Source: Syntrophaceae bacterium UBA6087
GTDB lineage: Bacteria; Desulfobacterota; Desulfomonilia; UBA1062
DNA: 64,000 bases
Direction of reading: 5' to 3'
Assembly (NCBI GenBank): GCA_002448235.1
Contig: DIXF01000014.1
Location: 59,063 to 123,062 of the forward strand
Below the pieces are notes generated by a model, which worked only from the letters and a program-made list of their open reading frames with translations, was not told the origin of the DNA and searched no databases. Of the stretch, positions 8,735 through 17,332 are shown piece after piece (the first letter of the stretch is position 1; every line of letters begins with the position of its first letter). A program made the position numbers and the translations under genes.

Positions 8735-9729
8735 CATCCCGTCTTTTCGAGGAATTCTACCGGTTCTCCTTCTACCGGGCGGTCTCTCTCCTGGAGAAGC
8801 TCGAACCCTCGAAGAAGCGGCTGGGCGAGACGCTGGACCCCCGTGAAGAGCCCGTGCGCTTTTCGGTGAAGCCCGGCCTTTCCTTTCCACCCAGCGATAT
8901 CTCCAACCTTCAGACTGCCGAAGAAGACGGGCAGCCCCGCATGGACGTGCGCTTCATGGGGCTGATAGGGCCTTCGGGAGTGCTTCCCGACTGGTTCAAC
9001 GACCTGGCCCTCGCCAGGACCCAGGCCAAGGATTTCACGCTCGTCGAATTCCTCGACATCTTCCACCACCGCCTCATCACGCTCTTCTACCTCGCCTGGA
9101 AGCGCAGCAGGTTCACCGTGAACTACCGGCCCGGCGCTGCCGACCGCCTGTCGGGATACCTGCTGAGCCTCGTGGGGCTGGGGACCGAAGGGCTCAAGGG
9201 GAGGATCGGCCTGCCCGAGGAATCGCTGCTCTACTGCAGCGGCCTGCTCGGCCGGCAGATACCTTCGGCCGCCGCCGTTGAAAGCGCGGTGAGATACATG
9301 GCCGGAGCGGATGCTAAAGTTCATCAGTTCATCGAACGCATGATCCCCCTGGAGCCGGATGACTGCACCCAAATCGGCACAGCCAATTCCGTGCTCGGGG
9401 ACAGCGCCATCTGCGGCGGCTATGCCAGGGAGTGCCAGACCAAGTTCCGCATTCACCTGGGGCCGGTTCCGTACCGGCAGTTCGTCAGGCTTCTCCCCGC
9501 AGGCGATCTGCTCAAACCCATCTTTGCGCTCATCCGCTACCTGGTCGGCATCGAGTACGAGTTCGAGCTTTGCGTTTTCCTGAAATCCGATGACGTGCCC
9601 GGGTGTACCCTCGGCGGGGCCGTATCCCCCGAGGCGCCGAGACTCGGCTGGTCCACGTGGATGGTCGCACGCGGCGCAGAGTTGAGGGAAGCCCCGTACG
9701 TCACGATGCAGGAAGGGGATTTGAACTGA
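8698..9729 (+). CDS. tssG: TssG (VasB), baseplate subunit
   Basis: The 343-residue protein matches TssG/ImpH: FEEFYRFSFYRAVSLLEKL near the start, VRFSVKPGLSFPPSDI, the conserved MGLIGPSGVLPDWF at about 83-98 and FLDIFHHRLITLFYLAWKR. TssG occurs with TssF2 in the baseplate wedge. The gene overlaps the 3' end of tssF by 37 bases, a long overlap usual for this pair. A 99-base gap containing a hairpin separates it from clpV. Confidence 0.93.
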   Translation: MAAKKRQPDPPLASRLFEEFYRFSFYRAVSLLEKLEPSKKRLGETLDPREEPVRFSVKPGLSFPPSDISNLQTAEEDGQPRMDVRFMGLIGPSGVLPDWFNDLALARTQAKDFTLVEFLDIFHHRLITLFYLAWKRSRFTVNYRPGAADRLSGYLLSLVGLGTEGLKGRIGLPEESLLYCSGLLGRQIPSAAAVESAVRYMAGADAKVHQFIERMIPLEPDDCTQIGTANSVLGDSAICGGYARECQTKFRIHLGPVPYRQFVRLLPAGDLLKPIFALIRYLVGIEYEFELCVFLKSDDVPGCTLGGAVSPEAPRLGWSTWMVARGAELREAPYVTMQEGDLN

Positions 9730-9749
9730 AGACAAGTACGCATCGGATT

Positions 9750-9780
9750 CATGGGCTCCCGGGAACGGGCCTGGCCCATG
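9750..9780 (+). other. Hairpin in the tssG-clpV gap
   Basis: CATGGGC at 9750-9756 pairs with GCCCATG at 9774-9780 around a GC-rich 17-base loop. No T-run follows. It may slow transcription or protect the upstream mRNA; a function cannot be shown from sequence. Confidence 0.3.
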
Positions 9781-9828
9781 AGCCGGGTAAGACCATATCA
9801 TTGAACAGCTGTTAAAGAGGAGGATGCA

Positions 9829-12465
9829 ATGCCCAAGGCGAACCTGAAATCTCTCATCGGAAAACTCAACGATACCTGCAGGCAGGCGCTTGAGCAGGCG
9901 GCCGGCCTGTGCCTGTCCCAGACACACTATGAAGTCGAGATCGAGCACCTGCTCCTGAAGCTGCTGGATGCGCAGGACACCGACCTCCACAAGATCCTCC
10001 GCCACTTCGAGGTCAACCACTCGCGCATGGTGACCGACCTCACGGATGCCATGGAAGGTTTCAAGACGGGCAATGCACGCAACCCGTCCATATCGCCGCG
10101 GATCCCGGAGATGCTGCAGGAGGCCTGGCTGCTCGCCTCGGTGGACTATCAGGCCCAGAGCATCCGCTCGGGGCATCTCCTCCTCGCCCTGCTTTCGAAC
10201 GACGAGTCGGCGCGGACCCTCCAGGGGAGCTCCAAGCTGTTCAAGAAGGTTTCGGTGGAGACCCTGAAAGAGAGCTTCTTTGACCTCACGAACGGCTCGG
10301 TCGAGGACCGGGGAGGCTCTTCCGCGGGCGCCATGCAGGAGGCAGGCAAAGGCGGCCCGGTCCCGGCGGGTACCAAGGCGCTCGACCAGTTCACCATCAA
10401 CCTGACGGACAAGGCGCGCAAGGGCGAGATCGACCCGGTCCTGGGACGCGACTTCGAGATCAGGCAGATGGCGGACATCCTCATCCGCCGCAGGCAGAAC
10501 AACCCGATCCTCACGGGCGAGGCCGGCGTGGGCAAGACCGCGGTGGTGGAAGGCTTTGCCATGAAGGTCGTCGAAGGCGACGTACCGCCGCCCTTGCGCA
10601 ACGTCGAGATCAGGTCGCTCGACTTAGGGCTCCTCCAGGCAGGGGCAGGGATCAAGGGAGAGTTCGAGAACCGTCTCAAGGCGGTCATCAACGAGGTCAA
10701 GTCATCGCCTGTGCCCATCATCGTGTTCATCGACGAGGCCCACACCCTCATCGGCGCGGGCGGCGCGGCAGGGCAGGGCGACGCGGCGAACCTCCTGAAG
10801 CCCGCACTGGCCAGGGGCGAGATGCGCACCATCGCGGCCACGACCTGGTCTGAGTACAAGAAATATTTCGAGAAGGACCCGGCCCTGGCCCGGAGATTCC
10901 AGGTCATCAAGGTCGAAGAGCCGGACGAGGAGAAGGCCATGGTCATGATGCGGGCCATCGGACCCTTCCTGGAGAAGCACCACAATGTCATGATCACGGA
11001 CGAGGCGCTCAAGGATTCCGTGCGCCTGTCCCACCGCTACATCCCGGCCCGCCAGCTGCCCGACAAGTCGGTGAGCGTGCTCGACACGGCCTGCGCCAGG
11101 GTGGCAATCGGGCTCACCACGAGGCCCGGCGCCATCGAGGACGTCTCGCGGCGCATCGCGGACATCGAGCGCGAGCTCAAGATCCTCAAAAAAGAATCCG
11201 TCATGGGCCGCGACCATAGCGAGCGCATGGACAAACTCGGCAAGGAGAAGGAGGATCTCCATGTGAAGATGCTCTCCCTCGAGGAGCGGTGGAAGAAGGA
11301 GCTCGAGATCGCGGAGAAGATCCTCGCGGTCCGCACCGAGATCAGGGAGCTCTTCGAAAAGAACGGCGACTGCGACTTTAAGGGCAAGCAGGAAGAGCTC
11401 AAAGCCCTGGAAACAGAGCTCGCGGCTATCCAGAAGGACGACCCGCTCGTCCAGATCACGGTGGACGGCCAGACCATCTCCGAGGTGATCTCGGGCTGGA
11501 CCGGCATCCCCACGGGCCGCATGCTCACCGACGAGATCCAGACCGTGCTGGGCATGCACAAGCTTCTGGGAGAGCGGATCATCGGCCAGGACCATGCCCT
11601 TGAGATCATCAGCCAGACCATGCAGACAGCCCATGCAGGCATCGAGGACCCATCGAAGCCCACCGGCGTCTTCCTGCTGGTAGGTCCCAGCGGCGTCGGC
11701 AAGACCGAGACCGCGCTCGCGCTCTCCGAGCTCCTCTACGGCGGCGAGGAGAACCTCATCACCATCAACATGTCCGAGTACCAGGAATCGCACACGGTCT
11801 CAGGCCTCAAAGGCTCGCCCCCGGGGTACGTGGGATACGGCGAGGGCGGCGTGCTCACCGAGGCGGTGCGCAAGCGTCCCTACAGCGTCGTGCTCTTGGA
11901 CGAGATCGAGAAGGCCCACCAGGACATCTTCGAGCTCTTCTACCAGGTGTTCGACAAGGGCGTGCTCGAAGACGGCGAGGGCAGGAAGATCGACTTCAAG
12001 AACTCGCTCATCATCCTCACCTCGAACCTCGGCACCGACACCATCATGAAGGTCTGCGCCGACGACGAGACCAAGCCCGACTGGAAGGGCCTGACCGAGA
12101 TGCTCCGACCCGAGCTGGTGAAGCACTTCAAGCCCGCCTTCATCGGGCGTCTGAAGATCGTACCCTACTACCCCATCACGGATGACAACATGAAGCTCAT
12201 CGTGCGATTGAAGCTCAACAAGATCGTCAAGCGCATGAAGGAGAACCGCAACGTGTCCTTCGTGTACGGCGAAGACCTCGTAGAAGCAATAGCCTCCCGC
12301 TGCACCGAGGTCGAAAGCGGCGCCCGCAACGTGGACAACATCCTGTCCGGAACGCTCCTCCCCGAGATGTCAAAAGAGCTCCTCTCCCGGATGGCGAGCG
12401 GCGAAAAATTCAAAGAGATCCGCGTGAAGATGACCGGCGAAGGCTTCGCCTTCGAGGTAGCATAA
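9829..12465 (+). CDS. clpV: TssH/ClpV, sheath-disassembly AAA+ ATPase
   Basis: The 878-residue product is a class-I Clp ATPase: a Clp N-domain (about 1-150, with the LSQTHYEVEIEHLLLKLLD signature of ClpV), D1 Walker A GEAGVGKTA at about 230 and Walker B VFIDEAHTLIG, a coiled-coil middle domain (about 410-540), and D2 Walker A GPSGVGKTE at about 619 with Walker B VVLLDEIEKAH near 688. ClpV disassembles contracted TssB-TssC sheath. It is preceded by AGAGGAGG about ten bases before the ATG. An inverted-repeat element starts nine bases after its stop. Confidence 0.95.
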   Translation: MPKANLKSLIGKLNDTCRQALEQAAGLCLSQTHYEVEIEHLLLKLLDAQDTDLHKILRHFEVNHSRMVTDLTDAMEGFKTGNARNPSISPRIPEMLQEAWLLASVDYQAQSIRSGHLLLALLSNDESARTLQGSSKLFKKVSVETLKESFFDLTNGSVEDRGGSSAGAMQEAGKGGPVPAGTKALDQFTINLTDKARKGEIDPVLGRDFEIRQMADILIRRRQNNPILTGEAGVGKTAVVEGFAMKVVEGDVPPPLRNVEIRSLDLGLLQAGAGIKGEFENRLKAVINEVKSSPVPIIVFIDEAHTLIGAGGAAGQGDAANLLKPALARGEMRTIAATTWSEYKKYFEKDPALARRFQVIKVEEPDEEKAMVMMRAIGPFLEKHHNVMITDEALKDSVRLSHRYIPARQLPDKSVSVLDTACARVAIGLTTRPGAIEDVSRRIADIERELKILKKESVMGRDHSERMDKLGKEKEDLHVKMLSLEERWKKELEIAEKILAVRTEIRELFEKNGDCDFKGKQEELKALETELAAIQKDDPLVQITVDGQTISEVISGWTGIPTGRMLTDEIQTVLGMHKLLGERIIGQDHALEIISQTMQTAHAGIEDPSKPTGVFLLVGPSGVGKTETALALSELLYGGEENLITINMSEYQESHTVSGLKGSPPGYVGYGEGGVLTEAVRKRPYSVVLLDEIEKAHQDIFELFYQVFDKGVLEDGEGRKIDFKNSLIILTSNLGTDTIMKVCADDETKPDWKGLTEMLRPELVKHFKPAFIGRLKIVPYYPITDDNMKLIVRLKLNKIVKRMKENRNVSFVYGEDLVEAIASRCTEVESGARNVDNILSGTLLPEMSKELLSRMASGEKFKEIRVKMTGEGFAFEVA

Positions 12466-12473
12466 GAGAGATG

Positions 12474-12556
12474 AAAAAGGGGACAGATTTATTTTTTGTA
12501 TATATTGCTTTTCCGGTAGACAGAGGACAATCAAAAAATAAATCTGTCCCCTTTTT
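12474..12556. repeat. MITE-like element with perfect 25-bp inverted repeats
   Basis: AAAAAGGGGACAGATTTATT begins the left arm (12474-12498), and an exact reverse complement forms the right arm (12532-12556) around a 33-base spacer. The same arm sequence recurs, single, at 31818-31843. Such ends suggest a non-autonomous transposable element or a REP-type repeat. Lying directly behind clpV, the 25-bp stem could also stop transcription and insulate the next gene. Confidence 0.75.
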
Positions 12557-12602
12557 GTACCCTTTTTGTAAAGATAATGAAGATGATAAGGAGATAACAG
12601 CT

Positions 12603-13166
12603 ATGCAACCTACGTTTGCAAATCTCGAACGGTACAAGAACAAGCGGCTCAGCGTCTCGTTGGGTTTTCCACCCAAAATAACCGGCGGCCTCGTGGAATC
12701 GCATGATCGCATCGTGCTTGCCGACGACGGCGGAAACCTCGCGCTACGGCTGGGTGACGGCGCGGACCCTGGAGCTTGGGCGTACTATGTAACGAAAGGA
12801 GTCGCTGTAACCTCCGCTACTGGCGGTGAGACCTGGCTGGCTTCCGGTCCTTACACCGGCTGTGAGTTTATCCTTGGAAAGAAGAAGGGCGGGGGCATCT
12901 ATGCGGCTCACTTCGCACGTGAGAGCGGGTCGACTGCGGAGAAAGACTGGAATAGCCGGGCCGACAGCAGTTCGTACGAACAGTGGGCGCGCTTCAAGGT
13001 GAGCCCCACGAAAGATGTCAACCACTGCATCATCATTTTTGCAGACTGTGCCGGCGGAGGACCGCAGAACGTGTCCATCACGCGCGTCGAAGTGGCGATT
13101 ACGAACTTCGGCGGCTCCTTCGACAAGGGCCCGATGCAGATCATCGACGTGATCAAGCTCGCGTAG
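12603..13166 (+). CDS. Possible CNF1-like Cys-His deamidase-type effector
   Basis: A 187-residue protein with no family I can name firmly. AAGGAG nine bases before the ATG at 12603 supports this start; the frame also runs upstream through the inverted-repeat element, which I discount. The notable feature is YTGCEFILGKKKGGGIYAAH: a Gly-Cys (C87), basic/glycine turn, Ile-Tyr and a His 16 residues later (H103). CNF1 toxins have catalytic Cys and His in a similar GC...KGN.IY..H arrangement 15 apart, and CheD and BLF1 share the logic. There is no signal peptide. Position between clpV and vgrG suggests a T6SS cargo, but this is inference and no immunity gene is evident. Confidence 0.5.
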   Translation: MQPTFANLERYKNKRLSVSLGFPPKITGGLVESHDRIVLADDGGNLALRLGDGADPGAWAYYVTKGVAVTSATGGETWLASGPYTGCEFILGKKKGGGIYAAHFARESGSTAEKDWNSRADSSSYEQWARFKVSPTKDVNHCIIIFADCAGGGPQNVSITRVEVAITNFGGSFDKGPMQIIDVIKLA

Positions 13167-13310
13167 CGGCGGTGCCGAGCAGGCAAAGAGGTCGGGTCCT
13201 GCATCAGCCACCGGCGTTCATTGTTGCTCAGTAGACAATGAAAAACATTTCCGGGCTGACCTGCTGAACCTCCTCTCCTTATCTCACATGGAAGGCATGG
13301 AAGGAACCTG

Positions 13311-14624
13311 ATGAACATAAGTCTCAAGCCGGACGAAGCGCTCAGGATAGGCCTCCATCTCCACAAGACCGGAGCCCTGGAAGATGCCGAGATGCTTTAC
13401 CGCCGCATCATCGGGGCCGAGCCGCAGGGTCTCGATGCCCTGCACTGCCTGGCCGTCCTCTGCCATCAGACCGGCAGGCACGAGGAGACCTTCGGGCTGA
13501 TCAAGAAGATCATCGCGATCGACCCCGGCAACGCCGATGCCCACAACAATCTCGGCAACGCCCTGGAGGCCCTCGGCAGGTTCCCCGAGGCGGAAGCATA
13601 CTACCGGAAGGCCCTGGGTCTCCATCCCGGGCATGCACCGGCGCTCAACAACCTGGGCGTCCTGCTCGTGTCGCAGAACAAACTGGACGAGGCGATCGAG
13701 ACCTACCGCAGGGCCATAGCCATCGCCCCGCAGAGCGCCGATTTCCGGTTAAACCTCGCCAACGCCCTGCGCAAGTCAAGGGCCTACGATGAGGCTGCAG
13801 CCGCTTACCGTGAGGTGCTCTCATTGAGCCAGGACCACGAGGGCGCATGGAGGGGCCTTGCGCGCTGCTGCCTCCTGACCGGCCGCAGGGAAGATGCCGC
13901 AGCGGTATACGATGAATGGCTGCGCCTGGACCCCGGCAACGAGATCGCCAGGTACCTGCGCGCCTCCTGCAGCGGCCACGAGGTCCCGGAGCGGACTCCG
14001 GATGAGTACCTCACCCGGGTCTTCGACGACGTGGCCGTCAGGTTCGATACGCATCTGGTGGAGAACCTGGATTATCACGCCCCGAACCTCATCGCCGAGG
14101 CCTTGGGCGCCGTCCTGCAGCCGCCTTCCGCATGCCTCGACATCCTCGATGCAGGGTGCGGCACCGGCCTGTGCGCCCCGCTGCTGAAGCCGTACGCCCG
14201 CAGGCTCACCGGCGTCGACCTTTCCTCGGGCATGCTCGCCATGGCCGAGGCGCGAAAGCTCTACGACGCCCTGGTCAGGGCCGAGCTTACCGGATATTTG
14301 AGCTCGGCAGGCGAGGAGTACGACGTCATCGCGTCGGCGGACACCCTGTGCTACTTCGGGCCGCTCGATCAGGTCTTTGCCGCCGCAGCCGCGGCCCTGA
14401 GGCCGGAGGGGCTGTTTGCCTTCACCCTGGAGGACGCGGGAGAGAAGACGTCTTCCTGGAGCCTCGACCAGACCGCGCGGTATTCCCACAACCGGTCCTA
14501 TGTGGCGGGCGCCCTCGGAGCGGCGGGCTTCGAGCTCGTCACGCTCGCCCCGGGAGTCCTCCGCAACGAGAGCGATCAGCCGGTCGGCGGACACATCGTG
14601 GTGGCGAGGAAGGCCGGCTCCTGA
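13311..14624 (+). CDS. TPR-repeat SAM-dependent methyltransferase
   Basis: The first half (about residues 5-205) is made of five to six TPR units; NADAHNNLGNALEALGRFPE is a clear one. The second half is a class I methyltransferase with motif I LDAGCGTG at about residue 280, the acidic VDLSSGML strand after it, and ASADTLCYFG at the motif IV position. The TPR part probably binds a protein partner or substrate. The substrate cannot be told from sequence. It sits between the putative effector and vgrG, 145 bases after the former and 55 before the latter, so it may modify a T6SS component or cargo. Confidence 0.8.
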   Translation: MNISLKPDEALRIGLHLHKTGALEDAEMLYRRIIGAEPQGLDALHCLAVLCHQTGRHEETFGLIKKIIAIDPGNADAHNNLGNALEALGRFPEAEAYYRKALGLHPGHAPALNNLGVLLVSQNKLDEAIETYRRAIAIAPQSADFRLNLANALRKSRAYDEAAAAYREVLSLSQDHEGAWRGLARCCLLTGRREDAAAVYDEWLRLDPGNEIARYLRASCSGHEVPERTPDEYLTRVFDDVAVRFDTHLVENLDYHAPNLIAEALGAVLQPPSACLDILDAGCGTGLCAPLLKPYARRLTGVDLSSGMLAMAEARKLYDALVRAELTGYLSSAGEEYDVIASADTLCYFGPLDQVFAAAAAALRPEGLFAFTLEDAGEKTSSWSLDQTARYSHNRSYVAGALGAAGFELVTLAPGVLRNESDQPVGGHIVVARKAGS

Positions 14625-14679
14625 TCCCACCCGGCTTTAAGGCGCGGGGCGGCTGACCGGACATAAAGGAGAGAAAGGT

Positions 14680-16749
14680 ATGGCAGCGTTTACACAGAAT
14701 GACAAGTTGATGAGCATAACCACCCCCCTGGGCGAGGACGTCCTTCTGCTCGCCGGGCTCCGGGGAACGGAAGCGATTTCCCGGCTGTTCTCCTTCGAGC
14801 TGGATCTCCTCTCGACAAACACCGCCATATCCTTTGAAGACATCATCGGCAAGCGGGCCACGGTAAAACTGGAGCTCGCCGACGGGGGAGACCGGTACCT
14901 CAACGGGCTGATATGCCGGTTTTCCCAGGCAGCAGGCCGGGAAACCGAGGGCAGCCTGCGTCTGTCGCAGTACCGGGCCACCCTGGTCCCGTGGACCTGG
15001 CTGCTCACCAGGACGAGCGACTCCCGCATCTTTCAGAACCTTTCGGTACCGGAGATACTGGACAAGATCTTCCAGGAAAAGGGCTTCTCCGACGTGAGCA
15101 TGGAGGTCCAGGAGCAGCACGACAAGCGGGAGTACTGCGTGCAGTACCGCGAGACCGATTTCAACTTCATCTCGCGGCTCATGGAGGAGGAAGGGATCTA
15201 CTACTACTTCACCCACGACAAGAACACCCACACCATGGTCATCGCCGACACGCCCGGCAAGCACAGGAAGCTCACCGATCCGGTGAGGCACTACCGCGCC
15301 TCGGGTGCGTACGTCGAGGATGACACGATCTCGGTGATGGAGAAGTTCCAGGAGGTGCAGGCCGGCAAGTATACCCTGAACGACTTCAACTTCGAGATGC
15401 CCAACACCACGCTCAAAGCAACCCTGGACAGCCAGCAGAAGCTCGGCCCGGGAGAGCGGGAGAAATACGACTTCCCGGGCGGATATGCCGCAAAGACGGT
15501 GGGCGACAGGCTTGCACGCCTCCGCATGGAAGAAGAGGAGGCGCGGATCACCACCATCATGGGCTCGGGCAACTGCAGGGCCTTCGGCAGCGGGTACCGC
15601 TTCTCCCTGAAAAACGCCCTGAGGCAGGACATGAACGACAAGGAGTACCTGCTCGTCACCGTCTCGCACAAGGGGTCGCAGGGGTGGGACGGGAAGGAGC
15701 CCCCGGTCTACGAGAACAGCTTCACGTGCATCCCGTTCGAGACCCCTTTCCGGCCGCCGATGCTCACGCCCAGGCCAACGATCCACGGCAGCCAGACCGC
15801 GGTCGTGGTGGGAAAGTCGGGAGAGGAGATCTACACCGACAAGTACGGCCGGGTGAAGGTGCAGTTCCATTGGGACCGGGAGGGCACCAAGGACGAGAAC
15901 GCCTCGTGCTGGATCCGGGTGGGCCAGATCTGGGCCGGCCAGGGCTGGGGCGCGGTGTGGATCCCCAGGGTGGGCCACGAGGTGATCGTGAGCTTTCTGG
16001 AAGGCGACCCGGACCGCCCGCTCATCACGGGAAGCGTCTACGACGGCGTGAACATGCCGCCCTACGCGCTCCCCGGCGAGATGACCAAGAGCACGATCAA
16101 GTCGAACTCCACCAAGGGCGGGGGAGGCTTCAACGAGATCAGGTTCGAGGACAAGAAAGACAGCGAGCAGATTTTCATCCACGCCCAGAAGAACCAGGAC
16201 CTCCGCGTGGAGAAGGATCTCCTGGAATGGGTCGGCCAGGACGGCCACCTGATCGTGACACGTGACCTGATGGAACAGATCGACGGCGACCATCATATCA
16301 CGGTCAAGGGAGACACGAACGAAAAGGTCGAAGGAACGGCATCGCTGGAGGCCGTGAGCGATATCCAGATGAAGGCCGGAGGAAAGTACGGCTTCAATGC
16401 CGCGACCGAGATCCACCTCAAGGCAGGGACCAACCTCGTCCTGGAGTCTGGCACCGGGCTCACCCTGAAGGTGGGCGGCAACTTCATCAGCATCAACCCG
16501 GGCGGCATCTTCATCTCAGGCACGATGCTGAACCTGAACAGCGGAGGGTCTGCCGGCTCGGGCTCCGGGTCTTCCCCGGGGAAACCCAAGCTGCCCATGG
16601 AGGCCGGAAAGGCGGACCCCGGCAAGCAGGCATCAGGCAGCTCGGGCGGGCAGCAGAAGCCGCCGCCTCCGCCCGTGACGAGCGTCAGCCCGCAGGCCCA
16701 GACCATGAAAGACGCAGCGCAGAGCGGGGCGCCGTTCTGCGAGGCCTGA
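14680..16749 (+). CDS. vgrG: VgrG (TssI), spike protein with extended tail
   Basis: The 689-residue protein has the gp27-like part (about 1-375), the gp5-like OB fold around DKYGRVKVQFHWDREG, and the GWGAVWIPRVGHEVIVSFLEGDPDRPLITGSVYD signature region. The beta-helix follows at about 500-620. After it comes a Gly/Ser/Pro-rich tail of about 65 residues ending AAQSGAPFCEA. No enzymatic domain is fused, so the tail is more likely a docking region for the DUF4123 adaptor or effector encoded next. GGAGAG lies upstream of the ATG. The adaptor gene starts 38 bases downstream. Confidence 0.95.
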   Translation: MAAFTQNDKLMSITTPLGEDVLLLAGLRGTEAISRLFSFELDLLSTNTAISFEDIIGKRATVKLELADGGDRYLNGLICRFSQAAGRETEGSLRLSQYRATLVPWTWLLTRTSDSRIFQNLSVPEILDKIFQEKGFSDVSMEVQEQHDKREYCVQYRETDFNFISRLMEEEGIYYYFTHDKNTHTMVIADTPGKHRKLTDPVRHYRASGAYVEDDTISVMEKFQEVQAGKYTLNDFNFEMPNTTLKATLDSQQKLGPGEREKYDFPGGYAAKTVGDRLARLRMEEEEARITTIMGSGNCRAFGSGYRFSLKNALRQDMNDKEYLLVTVSHKGSQGWDGKEPPVYENSFTCIPFETPFRPPMLTPRPTIHGSQTAVVVGKSGEEIYTDKYGRVKVQFHWDREGTKDENASCWIRVGQIWAGQGWGAVWIPRVGHEVIVSFLEGDPDRPLITGSVYDGVNMPPYALPGEMTKSTIKSNSTKGGGGFNEIRFEDKKDSEQIFIHAQKNQDLRVEKDLLEWVGQDGHLIVTRDLMEQIDGDHHITVKGDTNEKVEGTASLEAVSDIQMKAGGKYGFNAATEIHLKAGTNLVLESGTGLTLKVGGNFISINPGGIFISGTMLNLNSGGSAGSGSGSSPGKPKLPMEAGKADPGKQASGSSGGQQKPPPPPVTSVSPQAQTMKDAAQSGAPFCEA

Positions 16750-16786
16750 GCAGCCAAGTAAGGATAGCCCGGGAGGCTATTGAAAA

Positions 16787-17329
16787 ATGACAATCGACAG
16801 CAAGCTCATCGAATCCCTGCGCAGGCACCTCTTCGCTGAAGAGGACATGCATGCCTATGCCGTGCTGGACGGGGCATCGGTCCCGAATTTGAGGCTCAAG
16901 CTCCACGAGCTCGAACCCGAGCACGTGTGCCTCTACCGCGGCGAGCTGGAGCCCGACATGGCCGAGGTCGCCCCGTACCTGATAAGTCTCGGCATGAAAG
17001 AGGAATTCACCCGGTGGGTTATTGCCGAAGGCTGGGGCAGACACTGGGGCGTCTTTGCCGTGAGCAGGGGCGACATCCGCAGCCTGCGCACCCACTTCCG
17101 GAAGTTCCTCATGGTCCACGACAGCGACGGCAAGCCGCTCTACTTCCGCTACTACGACCCGCGGGTCTTGAAAGTCTACCTGCCTACGTGCACTGCAGAC
17201 GAGCTGAAAACATTTTTCGGCCCGGTGCAGACCTTTCTTATGGAAGACAAGGACCCGAAACTCGGAAAAAAGTTCGTGTTCTCCGGGAGTGTTTTGCGGG
17301 AAGAAAAGCTTGTGCTTGGGGGAGGATAG
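16787..17329 (+). CDS. DUF4123 effector adaptor/chaperone (Tap/TEC type)
   Basis: This 180-residue protein matches DUF4123: HAYAVLDGASVPNL near the start, the W-rich WGVFAVSRGDIRSLRTHFRK core and the YFRYYDPRVLKVYLPT motif. DUF4123 proteins load a specific effector onto the VgrG encoded beside them. Here the order vgrG - adaptor - 17333 gene - HExxH protein fits a single effector module, and the genes are separated by only a few bases. A GGGAGG lies in front of the start codon. Confidence 0.88.
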   Translation: MTIDSKLIESLRRHLFAEEDMHAYAVLDGASVPNLRLKLHELEPEHVCLYRGELEPDMAEVAPYLISLGMKEEFTRWVIAEGWGRHWGVFAVSRGDIRSLRTHFRKFLMVHDSDGKPLYFRYYDPRVLKVYLPTCTADELKTFFGPVQTFLMEDKDPKLGKKFVFSGSVLREEKLVLGGG

Positions 17330-17332
17330 TCC

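Noticed and set aside
12471..12602. N-terminal extension of the CNF-like protein starting MKKGTDLFF
   Set aside because: It is translated from the inverted-repeat element; a good ribosome binding site precedes ATG 12603.
14539..16416. Minus-strand frame of 625 codons opposite vgrG
   Set aside because: It mirrors the codon structure of vgrG, is rich in Val/Leu/His/Arg in the way of antisense frames and matches no family.
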